Shown here one piece after another: positions 7,054 to 13,441 of a DNA stretch of 26,985 nucleotides. Location: contig JAITHY010000188.1 in NCBI GenBank assembly GCA_031279715.1, positions 1 through 26,985 of the forward strand, in the 5' to 3' direction. How positions within the stretch are numbered: position 1 is the first letter of the stretch; each line of letters starts with the position of its first letter. The stretch comes from Verrucomicrobiales bacterium (GTDB lineage: Bacteria; Verrucomicrobiota; Verrucomicrobiia; Methylacidiphilales; JAAUTS01). A program made the position numbers and the translations under genes. The notes under the pieces were generated by a model. The model was not told the origin of the DNA, did no database searches, and worked only from the letters and a program-made list of their open reading frames with translations.

Positions 7054-8450
7054 TTATTTTAAGACTTTCCAAAAACCGGAACGCACCGAGCCTATTCGTG
7101 CAAGGCTCCCTTTGCTTTGCAGTAATTTGACTATTCGTGAAATCGTTCTTCGAGACAAATTTGTTTTTAACGCTAATTGTTCAAAGGTGATTTTTTCATT
7201 TCCCTGAATCAAAGAGAGAATTATTTTCTCATCTTTGGCACCATCAGTGCCAAGTTCAGTGCCATTTTCAGTGTCACTGGTCTTGTCCTTCGCAAATGGC
7301 AGGGTAACGACAAAAAAACTCGGTGTGAATTCAAAAATAGAACGGTCATAAGCCCGCATGATGCGGCTCATGCCCGAACCGATATGCTCGACCAACTCGA
7401 CATCCTTGAACACGCGCATCAACTCCCGATTGCGCGGCATGGAGCGGCCGCTGAAAAAGTTCTCGACGGAAAGCCCGTCAACCAGTCCGCCGGCGGATGT
7501 TATCACCATGCGGTTGGAAAATATCTCCACCAAGGGTACCGCCTTGTTGTAATCATTGTGCACAATGGCGTTGATGACCGCCTCGCGCAACGCCGCTTTG
7601 TCAACCATCGCCTGTTCAATGCGCTTGGGATAAGTTATCCGCGCAAAGGTGCGGTTTTCAACCGCAAGTTTGTCCAGCACGCGATTCGTGGCGGTAATCA
7701 AACAGCGGTAGCCGAACTCCTCGTTTTCGATGAGATTGATTTTGTCTTCCCCTGCGTATTTGACAACTTTGATGGAAGCGCCGTTGTGGTCAGCCAAAAG
7801 ATAGGCGGCAAAATTGTATTCGCCGGAGGCGAGCCGCATGTCCAGATTGTCGAGAAACTGCGGCGACAATTCAAGTCCTTGCTCTTGGTAATAGATGCCC
7901 AGTTGCGCGAAGGTCAATTTCTGGTTGGGAGAAATGGTTGTTGAGAGGGTGACTTTTTGGCGTCTGGCGAGGCATCCGCTCCGTCATCGGTTGGGCGGAA
8001 CTGCCGACACGGATAAAACATCCATTCTCCGTCATCCCGCACTGGCGGAGATAATACGGACGTTGCGACCCGCCGGACACGACGACACGAATGATGCTTT
8101 TGCCGTCGCGTTCCTCATGGATGACGTCAAACAATCCCAGCACATTCGGGCGGATGTTGTTCTTGATGCGGTGGGATGAAATGTCGTTTGAAGATTTATA
8201 CTGAACGCAAAAAGAAATTTCCGAAATAACCGCTGGCAGCCAGCAGTTCTGATTTTATTATCACAAAGCTAACTCATTGAGTTTCATGCGGTAATATATT
8301 TGTCAATATTTTTAAACCTGTCCCTTATTTAAATTCTTTTCGGAAATTTCTTTTTGCGTTCAGTATAATAGACAGCGTCTGTTGAATCTTTTCAAAACAT
8401 AAAAATTGCATGGGAGATTTAGCAGGCGGAATTTGTAATGAAGTGCTCAT
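7054..8450 (-). pseudogene. AlbA_2/RecG-like ATP-binding regulator gene, interrupted by a MITE and a frameshift
   Basis: Three segments rebuild one gene. (1) ATG at 8450, six bases after the endonuclease stop, reads MSTSLQIPPAKS... and runs into the MITE at 8367. (2) Beyond the MITE it continues HRIKNNIRPNVLGLFDVIHEERDGK and GCFIRVGSSAQPMTERM, the second half of an AlbA_2 domain. (3) One extra C at 7971-7972 shifts the frame. Reading past it gives LARRQKVTLSTT...LTFAQLGIYY and the GHKL-like ATP-binding part (LREAVINAIVHNDY, IGSGMSRI) with a C-terminal winged helix (LSRRTISRIVKLLQSKGSLARIGS). Removing the MITE with one TA restores the frame exactly. The first ~60 residues of a usual AlbA_2 domain are missing even then. 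It is broken as written. Confidence 0.8.
8197..8367. mobile_element. Miniature inverted-repeat element (MITE), IS630/Tc1-mariner-like, TA-flanked
   Basis: Perfect inverted repeats of 31 bp lie at 8196-8226 and 8338-8368; they start TACTGAACGC and end inward in TTTCCGAAA. Treating the outer TA at 8197-8198 and 8366-8367 as the target duplication gives a 167-bp element with no room for a transposase. TA duplication with long terminal repeats is the hallmark of the IS630/Tc1/mariner group. Deleting the element plus one TA joins the reading frames of the interrupted AlbA_2-like gene without a stop (TCT ATT AAA TCT), strong evidence for a real insertion. The interior is AT-rich and holds a small palindrome GCTGGC-A-GCCAGC (8232-8244). 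Confidence 0.9.
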
Positions 8451-8456
8451 AAAAAC

Positions 8457-9575
8457 TTAACCACTTTCCGCTGTCTGTCGCAAAGCGAGAAATGCCTCTT
8501 TCAGCGATTGACTCACAGCGGAAGTTGGTTCGGCTAAAACAAGATTTTGATAGGCGTCCAGATAGGCGGCACGCTGACGGTGAAAGAAATGCAGGAAATG
8601 CCGCAGAAAACCGATGCAGTCTAAAATGGCAATTTCTATACCGTCCGTTTTTTCATAGAAACTCGCGGCATATTCGGACACTACGGGGTCTATTTCGTCC
8701 GTGGTGATGAACAGGTAATTGTGAATTTTCGGCGTTGTCCGCGCGATTTTTACAACGGCCGCGTCTATGTCCTCGCGGGTTACGCGCTTCATTTTCATTT
8801 CGTAGGCGGTGACCACTGCCTCGTCATTTTCCAAGCAGATTTCAATGTCACCCAATGCTCCGGTTTGCAAATCCGCCGCGTTGTGTGAATTTAATGGCAG
8901 CACTTTTTCCGCAAGGCATTTGCCAACGGCTTGATACGCTGCTGCGACCATCAGCACGGGAAGACGGCTCGAATTTTTGCAGGCGAGATGTTGTTTGAGC
9001 AAAGTCACAATGGCCTCCGATGACAACGGCACAGCGTCAGCGGATTGTTTGAGAGAAGTCAACAATGAATTCATTCGCGTTTGCTGTTCTTGACGAATGA
9101 GCAGCAAATTACGAATGATTTCGACCAGCAGAGCATCAGCGGCAATCCGTTGCTCAGCCACATCCGCCAATAGTTGCAGCGTTTGTCGGTAAAGTTCTCG
9201 CGGACGCCCGACTAGTTCCACGTCCACTGTCAGCGGACGGGCGATGTTTCGCAATGTCGGCGTTAAAAAAGCGGTGGTTGGATTGACAGGAAGATGGTGC
9301 TTGTTGATGAACGCGGTGATGTAATGTTCATCATAGGTACGCCCCGAAAAACAATCATCACCGTCGATTTCTGTGTAAGGTTTGCGCGGGTCAACAGCGG
9401 GATTGTCCAGCTTTCCCAGCAAACAAGAAATGAGCAAACGCACTCCGGCGCGATTGCTCATGCAGCGGCACACATATTCCACCCGTTCACGAAGGTCAGC
9501 GTCAGCGACTGCGGATTTTTTCAACTTCAATTTTGCCTGCTGGTAAATGGCGGCAAGGATTTGTTCGGGGTTCAT
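8457..9575 (-). CDS. Type II restriction endonuclease, SacI-family-like
   Basis: A 372-aa protein, ATG at 9575, 17 bp after the stop of the adenine methyltransferase gene, so the two should be co-expressed. It resembles the SacI-type restriction endonuclease family as I know it: DPRKPYTEIDGDDCFSGRTYDEHY, NPTTAFLTPTLRN, a central helical region, then SRLPVLMVAAAYQAVGK. The catalytic-looking part is GALGDIEICLENDEAVVTAYEMKMK, a D-x(n)-ExK-like arrangement. The end is LAEPTSAVSQSLKEAFLALRQ. I see the motifs; the family name is from memory and the cleavage site is unknown. The partner is an adenine, not cytosine, methylase, so specificity may differ from SacI. Palindromic-word copies near 8572 and 9225 suggest longer residence than the MBL genes. 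Confidence 0.72.
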   Translation of the reverse strand: MNPEQILAAIYQQAKLKLKKSAVADADLRERVEYVCRCMSNRAGVRLLISCLLGKLDNPAVDPRKPYTEIDGDDCFSGRTYDEHYITAFINKHHLPVNPTTAFLTPTLRNIARPLTVDVELVGRPRELYRQTLQLLADVAEQRIAADALLVEIIRNLLLIRQEQQTRMNSLLTSLKQSADAVPLSSEAIVTLLKQHLACKNSSRLPVLMVAAAYQAVGKCLAEKVLPLNSHNAADLQTGALGDIEICLENDEAVVTAYEMKMKRVTREDIDAAVVKIARTTPKIHNYLFITTDEIDPVVSEYAASFYEKTDGIEIAILDCIGFLRHFLHFFHRQRAAYLDAYQNLVLAEPTSAVSQSLKEAFLALRQTAESG

Positions 9576-9592
9576 ACAAGGGAAAGTTCCTT

Positions 9593-10561
9593 TTATTTTT
9601 GCGGGTCGTAATTTGTCCAAAGAATTTCTTGGCGCGTGTCTTTGGTGGAGTGGATGGTTTTTTCCGGCCCGCAAGTTTTGAACCATTTTTTGCGCGGAAA
9701 AAACTCGTCCATCAGCGGGTGCTCATAGCCGGAGACGGCGACTTTGCCCGCGCAGTCGTTGACAGCGGTGGCGAATTCACGATGCTGCGCCTCGTCCATT
9801 TCAAAACCGTAGGCTTTGCGGTCACCGCGCGTGGCGTGCAGATACGGAGGGTCGCAATAAAACAGCGTGCGCGGACTATCGTACAGTTTGATAATGTCCA
9901 GCGCGGGACGGTTTTCAATCTGGACACGCAACAGGCGTTGAGCGATGGCGTCGAGCGCATGAACGCCGCCCAGCCAGCGTGACACCACGCCGGACATCCC
10001 CGCTCGGCTGGTGTCCTTGCAATTGGCCCAGCGACCGAGCGACGCGGTTTGCGCGAGGCCTGTCCGTGTCTGGCGGGCGCGAATGTAAAAACGGCGGGCG
10101 CGCTCGACATGGTCAATGTCAGCGGCATCACCGTAAATCGCCAAATGATATTCCTCGCGGGAAAACGGCGTGAGCGCAATGGCGCGGCTCAACGCCTCGG
10201 GCGTGTCACGCAACGTGCGGAAAAAATTCACCACCTCGCCGTCAATGTCATTGTAAGTTTCCACGGGCGACGGCTGGCGGTTAATCAGCACAGCGGCGGA
10301 TCCGGCGAACGGCTCGCAATAATGGTGACATTCCGGCAACAGTGGCAGCAGCCAGTCCAAGTGGGAAAACTTTCCCCCGTACCAACCGAAAGCAATCCGG
10401 CGCCGCTGACGGTGACCGCGTTCAAAGCTGGCAGTGGCGGAAAATTCATCTGGGGTATCGAGAAACAGCATGGAAACAGTATGCTGGCTTCGTTGAGTTT
10501 TCCGAGGATGAATGGAAAACTCAATGTTACCGTTGCAGATTTGCTGTTGCGTTGTTTTCAT
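9593..10561 (-). CDS. D12-class (Dam-like) adenine-specific DNA methyltransferase
   Basis: Methylates adenine N6 in DNA, presumably protecting the site cut by the endonuclease downstream. The 322-aa product carries FGWYGGKF (residues 58-65), the SAM-binding PFAGSAAVL (84-92), NDIDGEVVNFFRTLRD, a variable target-recognition region and the catalytic DPPY (237-240), ending GYEHPLMDEFF...ILWTNYDP. The N-terminal ~55 residues before FGWYGGK are longer than usual. They include a palindromic word (10404-10418) encoding GHRQRRR, so the native start could lie nearer the motif. It lies 38 bp after the four-TM gene and 17 bp before the endonuclease gene. Confidence 0.88.
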   Translation of the reverse strand: MKTTQQQICNGNIEFSIHPRKTQRSQHTVSMLFLDTPDEFSATASFERGHRQRRRIAFGWYGGKFSHLDWLLPLLPECHHYCEPFAGSAAVLINRQPSPVETYNDIDGEVVNFFRTLRDTPEALSRAIALTPFSREEYHLAIYGDAADIDHVERARRFYIRARQTRTGLAQTASLGRWANCKDTSRAGMSGVVSRWLGGVHALDAIAQRLLRVQIENRPALDIIKLYDSPRTLFYCDPPYLHATRGDRKAYGFEMDEAQHREFATAVNDCAGKVAVSGYEHPLMDEFFPRKKWFKTCGPEKTIHSTKDTRQEILWTNYDPQK

Positions 10562-10599
10562 TAGTTTTATTTTGCCAATATAACTTCACTGCCAGTGGC

Positions 10600-11382
10600 T
10601 TATTTTTTGGGATTAACACGCGATTCCTTTTTTTCTGACAGTTCGTCAATCGTCTCAATTAACCGTTGCGAATACGCATCCGCTGGAATTTTAACCCATG
10701 CTTTAGTAACCTTGAAAATCCAAAACAATAAGAACGAGAGCGAAAATAAAAACGAACAAAGAAGCAAAGGATCGATTGGGTTTATCCAAAACTTTTGATG
10801 AAGTGCGAAATACAAGTAGACAGGATTGCCAACTCCAACGGCAATCGTGCTTGCTAACGAAAAAATAATTCCCCATGCTTTCATCCCTAACGTATTCCGC
10901 CGATAACCATAATTGATATTTTCCACAAACACTAATGGAAATCGCTTTTTATCACGAGTATGTGTTCGTAAATAAGACGACCATGCCACATAAACCTTAT
11001 CGGCTTCATCAGGATTTTTCTTTTCCATCTTATTAGAAGGGGCTGAAGCCTCCTTGATTATATTGGACATCACCTCGTGATAACGCTGTTTGGTAAGTGT
11101 ATCCAAAGAAGTGTCCCGATGGCGAAAAATCGCCACAGATGGCATTCCACCCCACACTCTAAATAAATCTGTTTCTATTGTTTTCCCTTTATCTCGTGCA
11201 AGTTGAGCTAAGAAAAACATTCCTCCCGCACCAACAACGATGGACAGAAGTAGTTTCAATGCTCCAATTTCGTCGTAAAAGAAAGTGGCAAAAACGAAGA
11301 ACAGCGGCAACAACACCAACAATGCTGGATATAGCCGTGCCTTGCAGTCATAAGGGTCAGTTATCTGTTTTAAAAAGTCCAT
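10600..11382 (-). CDS. Four-transmembrane-helix protein of the MBL-MBL-TM operon
   Basis: A 260-aa membrane protein I do not recognise. Start ATG 11382, preceded by AAAGGAG six bases upstream and one base after the preceding TAA; a more distal ATG at 11412 lacks this site. Predicted helices are at about residues 18-35, 40-59, 167-194 and 205-223. Between helices 2 and 3 lies a ~105-residue soluble domain with conserved-looking stretches (FRVWGGMPSVAIFRHRD, TLTKQRYHEVM, RFPLVFVENINYGYRRN). A charged C-terminal tail follows. The 2+2 helix layout around a soluble domain is common in membrane effectors of defence operons, but that role is inference. Low GC and the strong ribosome site point to recent transfer together with the two MBL genes. 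Confidence 0.75.
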   Translation of the reverse strand: MDFLKQITDPYDCKARLYPALLVLLPLFFVFATFFYDEIGALKLLLSIVVGAGGMFFLAQLARDKGKTIETDLFRVWGGMPSVAIFRHRDTSLDTLTKQRYHEVMSNIIKEASAPSNKMEKKNPDEADKVYVAWSSYLRTHTRDKKRFPLVFVENINYGYRRNTLGMKAWGIIFSLASTIAVGVGNPVYLYFALHQKFWINPIDPLLLCSFLFSLSFLLFWIFKVTKAWVKIPADAYSQRLIETIDELSEKKESRVNPKK

Positions 11383-11383
11383 T

Positions 11384-12310
11384 TTATACTCCTTTGGTAG
11401 TAAACGAACCAAGGTAATATCCTAATCCTAACTGCAATGAGCCGATGTAATTTCCGTAGTTCATGTTGATCTCACGAAGATTGTGAAGGAATTTAACACT
11501 GTAACTGGGTTCGGAGACATAGATATGAACCCAACCCTCTCGACAATCAAAGGTAATGTTGCCTGCACTGAGTTGAGTTATTATATTGTATCCTTGATAG
11601 TAGTTGAGATATTGCGATGGTGCCTCACCTATAATAATGACCTGAGGATTCAGTTTTTTTAGTATGTCAGAAGGCACCTTTCCTGAGTCTCGTCCGTGGT
11701 GCGGAGCAAAGAGAATATCAATTTGAGGCCATTGAATTTCCATTTTCACGTTTTCAAGGAATGTCGTTTCTATATCTCCCATCCACATTACTTCAACGCC
11801 TTGTTTAATCGAATATGTGAATATGGGAGAAAGATTATTGAACGCTTCACCATTCAACGCTTTTACTAACTCGTCCTTAAATAAACGATTGGATGTGTTT
11901 GGCCATAGAAAATTAATTCCTGATCCATCTCTCTCATTATCGCTTTGATTCAACCATTTCCGTGAACATCCATCATATAGGTGAAATACTTTATCCGAAT
12001 CACGCAACTTACAGTAGGCATTGAAACTGTCCGTCTCATCTTCTTTGGTTGCTTGATTGGCAACACAATAGAAATTGTAAATTCCAATAACTTTTTCAAA
12101 ATATTCGATACCGCGAATATGGTCGTCATCTGGGTGCGTTGAGATGAAGCGAGTGATACTTTTTTCTGCGCTTTCACACCTAATTTCTGCAAGAATTGCA
12201 ATACAATTTTCGTCGCTGAGACAACAGTCAATAGTCGTGAAACTATCAGTATTGTGTTTGATATAAAACATATCGCCGTTCCCTACGGACAAGGATTTGA
12301 TAATGCTCAT
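11384..12310 (-). CDS. Metallo-beta-lactamase-fold hydrolase (ComEC-like), second of the pair
   Basis: A 308-aa MBL-fold protein. I start it at ATG 12310, which overlaps the upstream TGA as ATGA with GAGG seven bases before it; a longer frame to 12355 is less likely. Metal-ligand motifs are STHPDDDHIRG (residues 57-67, with Asp in place of the second His of the classic HxHxDH), MGDIE (177-181) and APHHG (202-206). The rest is divergent from its neighbour. It could be a nuclease or phosphodiesterase; no substrate can be read from sequence. Translationally coupled on both sides. Confidence 0.82.
   Translation of the reverse strand: MSIIKSLSVGNGDMFYIKHNTDSFTTIDCCLSDENCIAILAEIRCESAEKSITRFISTHPDDDHIRGIEYFEKVIGIYNFYCVANQATKEDETDSFNAYCKLRDSDKVFHLYDGCSRKWLNQSDNERDGSGINFLWPNTSNRLFKDELVKALNGEAFNNLSPIFTYSIKQGVEVMWMGDIETTFLENVKMEIQWPQIDILFAPHHGRDSGKVPSDILKKLNPQVIIIGEAPSQYLNYYQGYNIITQLSAGNITFDCREGWVHIYVSEPSYSVKFLHNLREINMNYGNYIGSLQLGLGYYLGSFTTKGV
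11389..11395 (-). promoter_or_regulatory. Strong ribosome-binding site of the four-TM gene
   Basis: AAAGGAG lies six bases before ATG 11382, inside the last codons of the preceding MBL gene (ACC AAA GGA GTA TAA A ATG). It fixes the start of the membrane-protein gene and repeats the AAAGGAGTA used by the first gene of the operon. Confidence 0.8.
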
Positions 12311-13419
12311 TCTTCTACCTCTGTATAAAGTTGAATGGATGATGCTGAACTCCAACCTGCACGGAGAGGGATGTTGGAACTACGGTGAAGCAATCCTTTT
12401 CCTTGCGTCGCGTATACCGGCGCACCGCGTCGTAAGAAGGCATTTGTTACCTTTTTTGCCGGATGTTTTGGCTCTCCATCCTTTGCAGCAGAAACAAAAG
12501 CCGTTTTAATTTTTGTTTGATTAACACGATTACCAATGAGTGTGTTGAGAATGGTCGGTCCAATGTTCCTTTGACTTCCGTGATGGGGAACTTGAATAAA
12601 CTTCAGTTTAGCGAAATTGAAACCTTCACCAACCAATAGATTTACTGCCTGTGTCAGCGCAGGAATCCCTGCGTCGCCAGTGAACAAGATATATTCGTCG
12701 TTGAAATGAAACAACGTGATTGCACTAGAATTATTTTCAGCACTGGTCTCACCATCATTATCGAGAGTTTCAATATCCCAGTTTTCAGCGAATTTCTTCA
12801 CAGCATTTGCTACTGCTGAAGAAGCTCTCCCAAATAATGTTGAAATGGATGATTCCTGTTTAGCTTGCGGAGTGCTTCGGAAATCGGGGAGCAATGATTC
12901 ATAATAGTCCTGTGTTGGTCCAAGAATACGCAATGCTCCGCTGTAACCACCAACGTCTGTAAAAGGCTCAGTGATCTGGATGCGTTTATTTAACGCTAGT
13001 TGTTCGAGTTGATAAGCAGCATCCAACCCTTCCTTCAGCCTATTCCGTACACTCTTGTCTGTAACACGTCCATGAACAAACAAATCGCTGATACCATTTG
13101 TATGTTCTTTGAGCCAAGGGCGGTGCATAACAAGACAATTGACCGTCATCTTTTCAAGCACCACACTCAACCCAGAAACATGGTCGTTATCTGGGTGCGT
13201 TGAAATCACGCAATTTACTGTGCTGGTTTGATAATACTTCTTGATGTGCTCAACGAGTGCTTCACCCGAATCTGCGAAACCGCCATCAATCACAACAACC
13301 GTTTGCTTTGTGGGATCATTCGAGAGGATATTGCCCCAGTGCAATGCTATCGCATCGCCACTTTTCTCGCCTTCTCCTACTGGAAGAAAATCTATTTCAT
13401 AACCAATTTCATTATTCAT
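12307..13419 (-). CDS. Metallo-beta-lactamase-fold hydrolase (ComEC-like), first of the pair
   Basis: A 370-aa MBL-fold protein resembling the soluble hydrolase domain of ComEC-like proteins. It begins IDFLPVGEGEKSGDAIALHWG and VVVIDGGFADSG. Metal-binding motifs follow: STHPDNDHVSG (His-75...Asp-79, His-80), FTGDA (246-250) and VPHHGSQRN (277-285). An extra region at about residues 185-230 is rich in Ser/Asn/Glu and probably loops out. ATG 13419 has AAAGGAG four bases upstream. It starts 22 bp after the carB stop on the same strand and may be partly read from the carB transcript. It opens the MBL-MBL-TM operon. Base composition is clearly lower in GC than carB. Confidence 0.85.
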   Translation of the reverse strand: MNNEIGYEIDFLPVGEGEKSGDAIALHWGNILSNDPTKQTVVVIDGGFADSGEALVEHIKKYYQTSTVNCVISTHPDNDHVSGLSVVLEKMTVNCLVMHRPWLKEHTNGISDLFVHGRVTDKSVRNRLKEGLDAAYQLEQLALNKRIQITEPFTDVGGYSGALRILGPTQDYYESLLPDFRSTPQAKQESSISTLFGRASSAVANAVKKFAENWDIETLDNDGETSAENNSSAITLFHFNDEYILFTGDAGIPALTQAVNLLVGEGFNFAKLKFIQVPHHGSQRNIGPTILNTLIGNRVNQTKIKTAFVSAAKDGEPKHPAKKVTNAFLRRGAPVYATQGKGLLHRSSNIPLRAGWSSASSIQLYTEVEE

Positions 13420-13423
13420 ATTA

Positions 13424-13430
13424 CTCCTTT
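13424..13430 (-). promoter_or_regulatory. Strong ribosome-binding site of the first MBL gene
   Basis: AAAGGAG four bases before ATG 13419, in the 22-bp gap after carB. Such a clear site is absent from carB, pyk, glgA and the OMP genes, marking the MBL operon as different from its surroundings. Confidence 0.8.
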
Positions 13431-13441
13431 AATTTTTATTC

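Noticed and set aside
8228..8337. A transposase or other gene inside the small TA-flanked element
   Set aside because: Only about 110 bp of AT-rich sequence lies between the inverted repeats, with no credible reading frame.
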